Notes: a model not told the origin generated them from the letters alone. A DNA stretch of 64,000 nt from JAAURS01 sp044923475 (GCF_044923475.1 NZ_CP137338.1:496001-560000); one strand, 5' to 3'. Shown: positions 38,500 through 47,333, counted from the first letter of the stretch. Translations and numbers: made by a program.

Positions 38500-39297
38500 A
38501 TGACACTTGAAGGTAAAGTTGCACTCGTTACAGGTGGCAGTCAAGGCATCGGTCAGGGAATTGTTTTGCGTCTGGCTCAAGCAGGGGCAGATGTTGCGAT
38601 CAACTATCGATCTCATCCAGAAGGGGCAGAGGAAACCCTGGCAAAGGTTCAGGAAATTGGCGGCAGTTGCTATACAGCAATGTGTCCTCATTCGACGGGG
38701 TACACAATCCAGGCAGATTTGGGCAGCGTGGAGGAGGTGCGCCAACTGATTGCGGACAGTATCCGGCATTTTGGCAAGCTGGATATTTTAGTGAACAATG
38801 CCGGAATTGAAAAACATGCACCCTTCTGGGAAGCGACAGAAGAGGATTACGATGCTGTGATGAATGTCAACTTGAAGGGTGTGTTCTTCGCTACCCAAGC
38901 GTTTGTTCGGCATCTGATTGAAACGAAGCGTCCTGGGAAAATCATCAACATTAGCTCGGTGCATGAGGAACTGCCTTTTCCCAATTTCACGGCCTACTGT
39001 GCAAGCAAAGGCGGAATGAAGATGTTGACGCGCAATCTAGCTGTTGAGCTGGGTTCGCTGGGTATTACGATTAACAACGTAGCTCCAGGCGCAATTGAAA
39101 CGCCAATCAATACCAAGTTACTCAACGATCCGCAAAAGTTGGGCGCACTCCTCCAAAATATTCCTTTGGGGCGGCTGGGTCAACCTCAAGATGTTGCGTC
39201 GCTCGTGGCGTTTCTGGCTTCAGAAGATGCAGGCTACATCACAGGCAGCACGCTCTTTGTGGATGGCGGATTGCTTTGGAATTATCAGGAGCAGTAG
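38500..39297 (+). CDS. Short-chain dehydrogenase, glucose 1-dehydrogenase-like
   Basis: A classical SDR of 265 residues: the NAD(P) motif T-G-G-S-Q-G-I-G (residues 11-18), N-N-A-G-I near residue 95, catalytic Ser in I-S-S-V-H-E and the Y-x-x-x-K pair in Y-C-A-S-K. The C-terminal G-S-T-L-F-V-D-G-G is also typical. It is most like bacterial glucose 1-dehydrogenases, which oxidise beta-D-glucose to gluconolactone. A small insertion of about 12 residues (C-Y-T-A-M-C-P-H-S-T-G-Y, residues 54-65) after the second beta strand is unusual. It is 8 bases from the GMC gene and likely cotranscribed. Confidence 0.88.
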   Translation: MTLEGKVALVTGGSQGIGQGIVLRLAQAGADVAINYRSHPEGAEETLAKVQEIGGSCYTAMCPHSTGYTIQADLGSVEEVRQLIADSIRHFGKLDILVNNAGIEKHAPFWEATEEDYDAVMNVNLKGVFFATQAFVRHLIETKRPGKIINISSVHEELPFPNFTAYCASKGGMKMLTRNLAVELGSLGITINNVAPGAIETPINTKLLNDPQKLGALLQNIPLGRLGQPQDVASLVAFLASEDAGYITGSTLFVDGGLLWNYQEQ

Positions 39298-39305
39298 CGC
39301 GATCT

Positions 39306-40862
39306 ATGAATACCCATTACGACATCATTATCATTGGAACTGGCGCAGGCGGCGGCACCTTGGCTTATCGTCTAGCTCCCACAGGTAAGAAAATCTTAGT
39401 TCTAGAACGAGGTTCTTTTCTACCCAGAGAGAAAGAGAACTGGGATGCCGTTTCTGTCTTCCAGCAAGACCGCTACCATACGACCGAGGTTTGGCGCGAT
39501 AAGACGGGTCAAGAGCTGCATCCCGGTACTGGATATTTTGTCGGCGGCAATACCAAGGTCTACGGTGGTGCTCTCTTTCGCTGGCGGGAACGGGACTTTG
39601 AGCAGGTGCAGCACAAAGGCGGGATTTCTCCAGAATGGCCGCTGAAATATCGCGATTTCGAGCCTTACTACACCCAGGCCGAAAAGCTCTACGATGTCCA
39701 CGGTCAGCATGGTTTAGATCCCACAGAGCCGATCGCCCAAGAGGACTATCCATTTCCGCCGCTCAAACACGAGTCGCGCATTCAAGAAGTTCACGATGCG
39801 CTGCAAGCGAAAGGATTCCATCCTTTCTATATTCCGCTAGCGATTAAGTTTAATGAGGTCAATCGCCGCTTAAGCGCCTGCATTCGCTGCAACACCTGCG
39901 ATGGGTTTCCCTGCTTAGTGGATGCGAAAGCAGATGCGGATCTCAACTGCGTGCGCCCTGCCGACGATCGCTATGAAAATCTGACGTTGCTGACGGAAGC
40001 GAAAGTTTTGCGGTTGCACGCGAGTCCATCCGGGCGCGAGGTCACATCGGTGGAGACTGAAATCGCAGGACAGATTCACCAATTCTCTGCCGATATTGTC
40101 GTGGTCGCTTGTGGTGCGATTAATTCTGCTGCGTTGCTGCTCCGCTCGGCAAACGACCAGCACCCCAACGGCTTAGCCAACCGTTCCGACCAGGTGGGGC
40201 GGAATTTTATGAAGCACCAAAACGGGGCCATTGTGGGCTTAACGAAAAAACTGAATCCAACTGTCTTCCAGAAGACGATGGCGGTGAATGACTTTTACTG
40301 GGGAGAGGAAGGCTTCGATTACCCGATGGGGCACGTGCAATTGCTGGGCAAAGTGAGCGCCGACATGATTGCCGTAGATTCGCCCGCAGTGGCCGGGGTT
40401 TCGTTTCAAAACCAGGAGGTCTTTACTGCCATGGCGAATCGCTCGGTAGATTGGTGGTTAACCTCTGAAGATTTGCCGGATGCAAATAATCGTGTCTTAG
40501 TGCAGGACGACACAATTCAGCTTCACTATTCTGACAATAACGCTGAAGCGTTCGATCGGCTGCTCCAGCGCTGGACAGAGGTGCTGAAGTCCATCGACTG
40601 CGGCGATCGCATCCTCCCTTGTTCGTTCTATTTCCGCAAAAAAATTCCGCTCCAGGGCGTAGCCCACCAGTGCGGTACCTGTCGCTTCGGGGAAGATCCC
40701 CAAACCTCGGTTTTGGATATTAACTGCCGCACCCATGATGTGGACAATCTGTATGTGGTGGATGGGAGTTTTTTTCGATCCAGTGCGGCTGTGAATCCTA
40801 CCTTGACAATTATTGCTAATGCTTTACGGGTGGGCGATCGTCTGATAGAGCGGATTAAATAG
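39306..40862 (+). CDS. GMC-family FAD oxidoreductase with four-cysteine motif (copy 1)
   Basis: A 518-residue FAD-dependent dehydrogenase/oxidase. The N-terminal dinucleotide motif is G-T-G-A-G-G-G-T-L-A. The GMC active-site histidine is in H-Q-C-G-T-C-R-F-G and the terminal N-P-T-L-T-I-I-A-N-A-L-R block is present. A distinctive C-I-R-C-N-T-C-D-G-F-P-C motif (about residues 197-208) gives C-x2-C-x2-C-x4-C. Some flavoprotein glucose dehydrogenases bind a [3Fe-4S] cluster in the matching region. It follows an SDR gene and precedes glucan-acting genes, so a sugar or polyol is a likely substrate. A paralogue lies at 53470. Confidence 0.87.
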   Translation: MNTHYDIIIIGTGAGGGTLAYRLAPTGKKILVLERGSFLPREKENWDAVSVFQQDRYHTTEVWRDKTGQELHPGTGYFVGGNTKVYGGALFRWRERDFEQVQHKGGISPEWPLKYRDFEPYYTQAEKLYDVHGQHGLDPTEPIAQEDYPFPPLKHESRIQEVHDALQAKGFHPFYIPLAIKFNEVNRRLSACIRCNTCDGFPCLVDAKADADLNCVRPADDRYENLTLLTEAKVLRLHASPSGREVTSVETEIAGQIHQFSADIVVVACGAINSAALLLRSANDQHPNGLANRSDQVGRNFMKHQNGAIVGLTKKLNPTVFQKTMAVNDFYWGEEGFDYPMGHVQLLGKVSADMIAVDSPAVAGVSFQNQEVFTAMANRSVDWWLTSEDLPDANNRVLVQDDTIQLHYSDNNAEAFDRLLQRWTEVLKSIDCGDRILPCSFYFRKKIPLQGVAHQCGTCRFGEDPQTSVLDINCRTHDVDNLYVVDGSFFRSSAAVNPTLTIIANALRVGDRLIERIK

Positions 40863-41020
40863 GCACTAGCAGGGTTGATGATGAAATCAATGGCGATCGC
40901 AACAATCCCGATCAAACTCTCAGCAACCATTCAGACGAGTCACAGTAACCGTTTAGCCCAGCATCATTCAACGTTCAGCGCAGCCCATTAGACTACAGGG
41001 ACGTCTAGAAGAGGTGAATT

Positions 41021-43147
41021 ATGCCAGCCAAAGTTGCGGTGAACACCGAACAAATCGCTATCAGCGATGGGTCTTCTTTCCTCGTGACCGCTCGCGATGG
41101 TTCCATTAACGATCGGCTTCCTCAAGGGTTCTTTGTCCGCGATACTCGGTTAATTTCATATTATGAAATTTCCCTTAATCGAACCCCCTTAAAACTTCTA
41201 GCTTCTAGTATTCTGACTCATCGGGTTGCGTTGTATCAATTCACCAATCCAGAACTGCGAACTGTAGGCGGAAACTTCCCTGAAGGTCGTCTGATTGTCA
41301 CCTTGCGACGCGATGTCGTGGGTGGTCTCCATGAAGATATCCACATTACCAATCACCACATGCAGCGGGTTGAGTTGCAACTCATGCTGTCCATGCGTTC
41401 CGACTTTGCCGATATTTTCCAGGTCAAAGGGAAGCAGCTTCTGGCGCGGGGTCAAATGCAAACCGTTTGGGGCGAGGGCAAACTGATGACCGATTATCAA
41501 AATGGCCCCTTCCGTAGAGGGTTGATCACGGCGATGGAGCATTCCGATTCGCCGCCCTATTACGCCAACGGTCGCTTGATCTTCGATGTGGCGCTTGAAC
41601 CGGGCCAAACCTGGGGTGGATGCATCAACCACATTGCCCTCGCCGATGGGGATGTCTTAGAACCCCGTCACACCAGCGCCGATATCGATGTCACCGAAGC
41701 AGGCAAGGTGCTGGCTAACTTCCTGGATATTTCGACGCAGCTCCAATCTTCCAATGAAGAAGTCGCCAGTACCTATCGACAAGCGCTGATTGACATGGGA
41801 GCATTGCGAATTGCCTTTGAAGATAATGAGAAATCTTACTGGATGCCCGCCGCCGGACTCCCCTGGTTTGTCGCCGTGTTTGGCCGTGACTCGATTATTG
41901 CCGGATTGCAAACCATGGCCGTGAATCCTGAGTTTGCCAGAGGAACACTGGTGCGCTTAGCCCAACTTCAGGCCACAGAGGTAGATGACTGGCGCGATGC
42001 CCAGCCCGGTAAAATTCTGCACGAAATTCGGCGGGGTGAACTGGCGCAACTCCATGAAGTGCCCCATACGCCCTACTATGGCACGATCGAAGCCACCATT
42101 CTCTGGATTATCACCCTGGCGGAAGCCTACCACTGGAATGCAGATACTTCCATACTCGAAGATTGCGAGGTGGCTCTGGATCGAGCGTTGACCTGGATCG
42201 ATCGATACGGCGACTTCGACGGCGATGGCTTTGTGGAATATGTGACTCGTTCTAAAGACGGGTTACGCAACCAGGGCTGGAAAGATTCTGGCGACTCAAT
42301 CGTTTATCCCGATGGGAGTCAAGTTGAACCGCCGATCGCCTTGTGCGAAGTACAGGGCTATGTCTATGATGCCTGGAAGCGTGCCGCAGGGATCTACGAA
42401 CTTTGGGGGAAACCAGAGCGTGCTCAGACACTACGGCAGAAAGCCGACGAACTGTATCAACGGTTCAACGATCGCTTCTGGATGGAGGAAGAAGGATTCT
42501 ACTGTCTGGGACTAGACAAAGACAAGCAGCAAATTCGCTCTATTACCTCCAATCCGGGGCATCTGCTCTGGGCGGGCATCGTACCGCCAGAACAGGCAGG
42601 GCGCATGGTAGAACGTCTATTCCAGCCCGATCTGTGGTGCGGTTGGGGAGTCCGAACGCTCTCCTCGCTGAATCCGGCCTATAACCCGATTAGCTATCAG
42701 CTCGGTAGCGTTTGGCCCCACGACAACTCGTTTATTGCAGCCGGATTGAAGTGCTACGGATTTCACGAAGAAGCCAATCGCATTGCCGAAGCAACCTTTG
42801 CGGCGGCGAGTTACTTCGAGTCAGGACGAATGCCAGAACTATTTGCCGGAATTGAACGCAAATCGGAAAGTTTCCCGGTTCCCTACCCAGATGCGAATAT
42901 TCCTCAGGCGTGGGCCGCTGGGTCTATCTTCTTTTTCATTCGCACGATGCTGGGCCTTGAGGCAGATGCGCCCAACGCAAGCTTGCGACTCCATCCTGTT
43001 TTACCGGATTGGTTACCCGATCTCGCGTTAACCAATCTGGAAATTGGCCAAGCGAAGGTTGACTTACGCTTCTGGCGCGAAGGAGAACGGACTCATTGGG
43101 AAGTGACCCGACAAACAGGCCAGTTGGAGGTTTCCGAGTTGTCATGA
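41021..43147 (+). CDS. Amylo-alpha-1,6-glucosidase / glycogen-debranching-like glycosidase
   Basis: A 708-residue protein with an N-terminal beta domain (D-G-S-I-N-D-R-L-P-Q-G-F-F-V-R-D-T-R, about residues 28-45) characteristic of the debranching enzyme N-terminal family. An (alpha/alpha)6 catalytic domain follows, with A-A-G-L-P-W-F-V-A-V-F-G-R-D-S, L-H-E-I-R-R-G-E, Y-G-T-I-E-A-T and Q-G-W-K-D-S-G-D-S. R-M-P-E-L-F-A-G and P-Q-A-W-A-A-G near the end are also typical. Similar proteins act on glucosylglycerol, sucrose-like compounds or glycogen stubs, so the substrate is not fixed. Its stop overlaps the aquaporin start (ATGA), linking sugar processing to solute flow. Confidence 0.88.
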   Translation: MPAKVAVNTEQIAISDGSSFLVTARDGSINDRLPQGFFVRDTRLISYYEISLNRTPLKLLASSILTHRVALYQFTNPELRTVGGNFPEGRLIVTLRRDVVGGLHEDIHITNHHMQRVELQLMLSMRSDFADIFQVKGKQLLARGQMQTVWGEGKLMTDYQNGPFRRGLITAMEHSDSPPYYANGRLIFDVALEPGQTWGGCINHIALADGDVLEPRHTSADIDVTEAGKVLANFLDISTQLQSSNEEVASTYRQALIDMGALRIAFEDNEKSYWMPAAGLPWFVAVFGRDSIIAGLQTMAVNPEFARGTLVRLAQLQATEVDDWRDAQPGKILHEIRRGELAQLHEVPHTPYYGTIEATILWIITLAEAYHWNADTSILEDCEVALDRALTWIDRYGDFDGDGFVEYVTRSKDGLRNQGWKDSGDSIVYPDGSQVEPPIALCEVQGYVYDAWKRAAGIYELWGKPERAQTLRQKADELYQRFNDRFWMEEEGFYCLGLDKDKQQIRSITSNPGHLLWAGIVPPEQAGRMVERLFQPDLWCGWGVRTLSSLNPAYNPISYQLGSVWPHDNSFIAAGLKCYGFHEEANRIAEATFAAASYFESGRMPELFAGIERKSESFPVPYPDANIPQAWAAGSIFFFIRTMLGLEADAPNASLRLHPVLPDWLPDLALTNLEIGQAKVDLRFWREGERTHWEVTRQTGQLEVSELS

Positions 43148-43971
43148 ATACGCTGCGTCGTCACTATCCCGAATATCTCATGGAGGCAGCGGGGTTGGGG
43201 CTGTTCATGATTTCGGCAGCGGTGTTCACCACGCTACTGGAACATCCAGGTTCGCCTATCCACCAGGCGATCGCCCTTCCGCTCCTCCGACGATTCCTAA
43301 TTGGGGTGGCGATGGGGCTGACAGCGATCGCCATTGTCTATTCCCCGTGGGGCAAGCAATCCGGTGCCCATCTCAACCCAGCGTTCACGCTCACATTCTT
43401 TCGGTTGGGCAAAGTGAAACCTTGGGATGCATTTTATTACATCTGGTTTCAGTTTTTTGGCGGACTCATCGGGCTTTTGCTAGCAGGGGGGATCTTGAGA
43501 GGGGCGATCGCAGATCCGTCCGTGAATTACATTGTGACCGCGCCCGGAGCGGGTGGTGTCGGGGTTGCATTCCTGGCTGAACTGGCGATTTCCTTTGGGA
43601 TGATGCTGATGGTTTTGTTTGTATCGAACAACCCCAGCCGAGGGCGCTATACCGGGCTGTTTGCCGGGGCCTTAATTGCAACTTATATCACCTTAGAAGC
43701 ACCGCTTTCAGGCATGAGCATGAATCCGGCCCGAACTACGGCATCAGCCATCTTAGCTCGCAACTTTACAGCGCTATGGGTGTACTTCATCGCTCCTTTG
43801 GTCGGAATGTTACTGGCCTCGGAAGTATATGTGCGGTGGAAAGGCCGAAATGCTGTGCGTTGCGCAAAGCTGCATCATGAAAACAATAAACGCTGTATCT
43901 TTCGCTGCGGTTATCGGCGACAGGGAATAGGCTATGAACCGATGTCGCTGAGCGATCGCCTACCGCAATAG
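43144..43971 (+). CDS. MIP-family aquaporin/glycerol channel
   Basis: A 275-residue membrane channel. The two pore NPA boxes are visible in G-A-H-L-N-P-A-F-T (first half) and M-S-M-N-P-A-R-T (second half), with six main TM helices around them. The start ATG 43144 overlaps the previous stop. The C-terminal 40 residues (from about R-C-A-K-L-H-H) are basic, not hydrophobic and look like an extension after the last TM. The selectivity arginine follows the second NPA, as in water-selective channels, but the substrate (water, glycerol or another small polyol) cannot be decided. Coupling to the glycosidase suggests an osmolyte role. Confidence 0.88.
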   Translation: MNTLRRHYPEYLMEAAGLGLFMISAAVFTTLLEHPGSPIHQAIALPLLRRFLIGVAMGLTAIAIVYSPWGKQSGAHLNPAFTLTFFRLGKVKPWDAFYYIWFQFFGGLIGLLLAGGILRGAIADPSVNYIVTAPGAGGVGVAFLAELAISFGMMLMVLFVSNNPSRGRYTGLFAGALIATYITLEAPLSGMSMNPARTTASAILARNFTALWVYFIAPLVGMLLASEVYVRWKGRNAVRCAKLHHENNKRCIFRCGYRRQGIGYEPMSLSDRLPQ

Positions 43972-44019
43972 AATGACCGCGATAGAAATTATTTCCTCTC
44001 AAAAATTAAGGAGACGACT

Positions 44020-45348
44020 GTGCTAGAGAGTTTAGGACGCATTCAAAATCCATTAGTTAGAGGCTTGACGGCGGCTGCGACGGTTGGATCGATTGTTACC
44101 TTTGCCAGTGCGATCGCCATTGGTGTAACTAACCCCAAGGATAAAGCCGCTTACCAGTGGGGAGTCTACGCCGCTCTGCTGGCAACGGGTGGTGGCGCAG
44201 CGCTGGGGTTGGCGTATAAAGGAAAGGTAGAGCAGCGATCGCCCCAAAGCGCTAGCACTCTCTCGATACCGAATGCTGCTACACAGGACTGGAAAGATTG
44301 GCGCAATTTTGTCGTCGTGCGCAAGGTGAAAGAGAGCGAGGAGATTACCTCGTTTTACCTGAAACCTGAAGACGGCAACGAAATCCCCGGCTTCCAACCC
44401 GGCCAATTCTTGACCATTAAGCTAGAGATTCCCGGACAAGCAAAGCCTGTCCTGCGAACCTATTCCTTGTCCGATTATCCCGAACCCTGCGACACCTATC
44501 GCCTGTCGATTAAGCGCGAACCTGCGCCCAGAGATTTAGATGTGCCACCGGGACTTTCCTCTAACTTCATGCACGATCGGGTTCAGGAAGGCTCCGTCAT
44601 TTCGGCCAAGCCACCCAGCGGTAAATTTGTGCTGGATGTCCGCAAATCTAGCCCCGCAGTATTAGTGAGTAATGGGGTCGGAATTACACCCACGATCGCG
44701 ATGGCAAAAGCCTGTAGCCGTCTGAATCCTAACCGTCCCATCTGGTTCTTGCACGGTGCGCGAGATGGCCGCTACCATGCCTTCCGAGATGAAGTGCTGC
44801 ATCTTGCCGAGCAGAATCCCAACTTACAGGTGCATTTTGCCTACAGCCGTCCTCGCCCAGAAGATGAAGGTCAATTTCACAGTACGGGTTATGTCGATAC
44901 GGCGCTGATTCAATCCCTAGCGAGTCAGGACGCGGAGTTTTTTCTGTGCGGTTCGCCGCCCTTTATGAATGCCATTAGGAAAGGACTTCAAGAGTGGGGG
45001 GTGCCTGACGTTCGGGTCTATTTTGAATCGTTTATGAAGGCACGCACCGCTCCGGCTGTGAGTGTCTCTCCTGCACCCGCATTGGATGAGCGCGCTGAGA
45101 TTGTCTTTGCGAAGTCGGATCGGACTCTGCCTTGGGAATCGGAGCATGACAGTATTCTTGAGTTTGCAGAGGCCAATGACCTTAACCCTGACTACAGTTG
45201 TCGGGCAGGGATTTGCGGAACCTGCATGTGCAGAATTCTTGAAGGGGAAGTTGAGTACCAGGAAGAACCAACGGCTGCGATCGCAGAGGGTTCTGTGCTA
45301 ATTTGTATTTCCAAGCCTAAAACCTCCCGCGTGGTGCTTGAGCTTTAG
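44020..45348 (+). CDS. Membrane-anchored ferredoxin reductase-ferredoxin fusion
   Basis: The 442-residue protein starts with GTG after AAGGAG (44008-44013). It has two N-terminal membrane segments (about residues 15-36 and 44-62). A flavin-binding reductase module follows: R-T-Y-S-L-S-D-Y for FAD/FMN, then V-L-V-S-N-G-V-G-I-T-P-T for NAD(P), and F-F-L-C-G-S-P-P. It ends with a C-terminal [2Fe-2S] ferredoxin domain with cluster loop C-R-A-G-I-C-G-T-C-M-C and L-I-C-I-S. The order flavin, NAD, ferredoxin is that of phthalate-dioxygenase-type reductases. Membrane anchoring is unusual. Electrons could be passed to or from the GMC enzyme or a membrane oxygenase, but this is inference. A shortened copy of its 3' end occurs at 47908. 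Confidence 0.9.
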   Translation: MLESLGRIQNPLVRGLTAAATVGSIVTFASAIAIGVTNPKDKAAYQWGVYAALLATGGGAALGLAYKGKVEQRSPQSASTLSIPNAATQDWKDWRNFVVVRKVKESEEITSFYLKPEDGNEIPGFQPGQFLTIKLEIPGQAKPVLRTYSLSDYPEPCDTYRLSIKREPAPRDLDVPPGLSSNFMHDRVQEGSVISAKPPSGKFVLDVRKSSPAVLVSNGVGITPTIAMAKACSRLNPNRPIWFLHGARDGRYHAFRDEVLHLAEQNPNLQVHFAYSRPRPEDEGQFHSTGYVDTALIQSLASQDAEFFLCGSPPFMNAIRKGLQEWGVPDVRVYFESFMKARTAPAVSVSPAPALDERAEIVFAKSDRTLPWESEHDSILEFAEANDLNPDYSCRAGICGTCMCRILEGEVEYQEEPTAAIAEGSVLICISKPKTSRVVLEL

Positions 45349-45494
45349 CTGCTGCTTTTCAAATGAGAGGCGATTGCTGTCCTGATGGGGGTCGGAAGGC
45401 GATCGTGCTGGAAAAGTCTTTCAACAAATCTCAACATAGTATTTATTGCGCGATCGAAGCCTATTATTGTAGCTTACCCATAACGACCAAGTTT
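45345..45494 (+). repeat. Direct repeat, copy 1
   Basis: About 150 bases starting in the stop codon region of the ferredoxin-reductase gene. It is closely similar to 46668-46815 in the same orientation, including an uninterrupted shared stretch AAGTCTTTCAACAAATCTCAACATAGT. It contains HIP1-like GCGAT(T/C)GC octamers. The two copies flank the DUF3368/UPF0175 module. Confidence 0.8.
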
Positions 45495-45588
45495 AGCGGG
45501 TTGAGTAACCTTGGTATCTCCACCAACAATCTCTATTCCGCCTCTGCAACGACTTGTTCGGCTCTGGTACTGATAGATTGCCTGAGCT

Positions 45589-46074
45589 TCACTCTCCCAC
45601 CTCTTGAAGCGTCTGGTCATAGAGCGCTTGACTGACTCGAAAGCCAGCTTGGTCGATCAACCGATCGAGAATTGGCTTGAGAACTGGGATAAGCCCCTGT
45701 TGTTTAGCATTAATGAGAATACCCAGAAGACCTCTGAGTTTCAGTCCATAACTTGCTGCAATACTTCTGCCAAGGCGTTCATCAATCAGAAGCCTATCTG
45801 CACTTAGCTCAACTGCAAGCGCGATCGCTTCAGCTTCGCCTGGATCGAGCGTCTGGTTTAGTGTATTCAGAAGTTTGAGATTGGTCGGTGCCTGGATTTT
45901 CAGCCAACCAGCCTCAAGCAAAGAAAACATCGTCGGTTGGAGAGTTGATAAGCGAGTGAGTTCTGAATGCACGGCGGGAGGAATGAAGACTTTTGGGTAA
46001 ATTTGCTGCAATAGAGAAATCTCACCGATGACGATCGGATTGCTAATCGGTGAAGTGTTACTCACAACGATCAT
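45589..46074 (-). CDS. DUF3368 PIN-like toxin
   Basis: A 161-residue PIN-superfamily protein: V-V-S-N-T-S-P-I-S-N at the start, E-A-E-A-I-A-L-A (about residues 79-86), L-L-I-D-E-R-L-G-R and G-L-L-G-I-L-I-N-A-K. These give the acidic active-site positions D/S, E, D and the typical DUF3368 fold, a presumed RNase toxin. The first catalytic Asp, usually in V-V-D-A/S, is replaced here by V-V-S-N, which may weaken activity. The antitoxin gene ends at the base where this one starts. Confidence 0.8.
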   Translation of the reverse strand: MIVVSNTSPISNPIVIGEISLLQQIYPKVFIPPAVHSELTRLSTLQPTMFSLLEAGWLKIQAPTNLKLLNTLNQTLDPGEAEAIALAVELSADRLLIDERLGRSIAASYGLKLRGLLGILINAKQQGLIPVLKPILDRLIDQAGFRVSQALYDQTLQEVGE

Positions 46075-46310
46075 TACCAGCCTTCCTCTCGCAGGCTTTT
46101 AAGGTCTTGCTCTAAGTCTTCAACATCGTAGTGAACGCAGATGCCACGACTGGCAATTAATTGCTGAAATTCAATTTGATGCAAGCCCGCGAGTTGACTG
46201 GCGGTACCGAGGGTAATGCGTTCTTGCTGAAACAATGAAATTGCCAGTTCGGTGCGGAGGTCTGCTTCACTAATTTGGAGGGCATCGGGAAGGTCGAGCA
46301 TGATTTGCAT
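46074..46310 (-). CDS. UPF0175 family antitoxin
   Basis: A 78-residue protein typical of UPF0175: L-D-L-P-D-A-L, then E-L-A-I-S-L-F-Q-Q-E-R-I-T-L-G-T-A-S-Q-L-A-G (helix-turn-helix-like DNA-binding part) and a C-terminal tail ending D-L-E-Q-D-L. Members pair with DUF3368 PIN toxins. The gene overlaps the toxin gene by one base, in the order antitoxin then toxin. It is preceded closely by a frameshifted small gene. Confidence 0.82.
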   Translation of the reverse strand: MQIMLDLPDALQISEADLRTELAISLFQQERITLGTASQLAGLHQIEFQQLIASRGICVHYDVEDLEQDLKSLREEGW

Positions 46311-46313
46311 GGG

Positions 46314-46509
46314 TTAGGCTCCTCGATCGGGGGTTTCGCTGAGTTTGTCGATGTAGGTTAGGATGGCTTTTGCCCAAAAGCTGTCTTCAAGATAGTGCTT
46401 TGCTGTTTCTCCTAAACCAGCGTCCAAGGCTATCGATGCGCTCAGTAAATGAAAAACGTTGACCGTCACGCATTAGCTGCCGCCTGATCTGGAGTTGTCT
46501 AGCGGTCAT
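46314..46509 (-). pseudogene. Short gene upstream of the antitoxin, frameshifted
   Basis: From ATG 46509 a frame reads M-T-A-R-Q-L-Q-I-R-R-Q-L-M-R-D-G-Q-R-F-S, then passes into another frame near 46440 as A-L-D-A-G-L-G-E-T-A-K-H-Y-L-E-D-S-F-W-A. The latter stops at 46314, three bases before the antitoxin start. The 196-base length is one base off a multiple of three, so one indel separates the halves. I do not recognise the family. It is likely the first gene of the toxin-antitoxin operon. Confidence 0.4.
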
Positions 46510-47054
46510 ACATTTGGCCTCGCTGCGCCTTTTTCCTTTTATTTTAGCTGGAGAAGGCGATCGCTGAATTTAGAGCTGGCGATCGCTGAATTCAGGAATT
46601 GTATTGAGTTTCGAGATGCCCCCACGAAACTAGAACGATCTATCTTCAGATTGAGTACGGGATTGCATTAGCTACCGTTTTTTAAATGAGAGGCGATCGC
46701 TGTCTTGATGGGGGTGGGAAGGCGATCGCGCTGAAAAAGTCTTTCAACAAATCTCAACATAGTTTTATTGCGCGATTGAAGCTTATTATTATAGCTTGCG
46801 CATAACGATTAAGCTCACTGGACGCAGATAAGCCAACAATTCCAAATTCATTTTGTGATTCTGAAGCGAGTAGGGTTGACATTGCCCACAACCATGTTTA
46901 AAAGTCACAAACCCGATCGTTCGCACCTCCAGAATCACCGGATCCTCATCGGTTGGGTGCAATGCATTCCTCCTCGTTGCTGCGAGAACAACATCCTACA
47001 TCGCCTCGCAAAATCGCTATGATTGAGGTGGTAATTTCTCGACAAACTCAACCC
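46510..47054. other. Non-coding stretch between the two toxin-antitoxin modules
   Basis: About 545 bases without a supported gene. It holds a cluster of HIP1 octamers (near 46558 and 46580) and copy 2 of the direct repeat (46668-46815). The divergent promoters of the two toxin-antitoxin operons must also lie here. Confidence 0.5.
46668..46815 (+). repeat. Direct repeat, copy 2
   Basis: Second copy of the repeat starting at 45345, about 1.3 kb away in the same orientation. Differences are scattered single bases plus one 1-2 base gap in the ATAGT(A)TTTATTG stretch. It lies upstream of both the minus-strand UPF0175/DUF3368 module and the plus-strand VapC module. Confidence 0.8.
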
Positions 47055-47330
47055 ATGACCCAAATCACCCTCAGCGAAGCTCAACAGCGCCTTCCCGAAA
47101 TCATTTCAGGCCTCCAACCCGGCGAAGAAGTGCAAATCATTCAAGACGATCGCCCGATCGCCCGTCTTGTGATAGATGGTCTACGATCGATTGAAGGTCA
47201 TCGGCCAACCCAGCATCACCCCCGAAGTCCTGGTCAATATGAAGGCAAATTCATTGTTCCAGACAATTTCAACGATCCCTTGCCCGATGATGTCCTGGAA
47301 GGGTTTCTCAATCCTGCCGATCTTCACTAA
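47055..47330 (+). CDS. Phd/YefM-type antitoxin
   Basis: A 91-residue protein: T-L-S-E-A-Q-Q-R-L-P-E-I-I at the start, then G-E-E-V-Q-I-I-Q-D-D-R-P-I-A-R-L. This is the N-terminal DNA-binding/dimerisation fold of Phd/YefM antitoxins. The C-terminus (about residues 55-91), with F-I-V-P-D-N-F-N-D-P-L-P-D-D-V-L, is the flexible part that wraps the toxin. I chose ATG 47055. The longer frame from 46953 starts with residues unlike the family. It lies 3 bases before the VapC toxin. Confidence 0.85.
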   Translation: MTQITLSEAQQRLPEIISGLQPGEEVQIIQDDRPIARLVIDGLRSIEGHRPTQHHPRSPGQYEGKFIVPDNFNDPLPDDVLEGFLNPADLH

Positions 47331-47333
47331 TCC

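Noticed and set aside
45345..46815. CRISPR array or insertion sequence around the toxin-antitoxin modules
   Set aside because: Only two long repeats 1.3 kb apart, no regular spacers, and no transposase frame or terminal inverted repeats.
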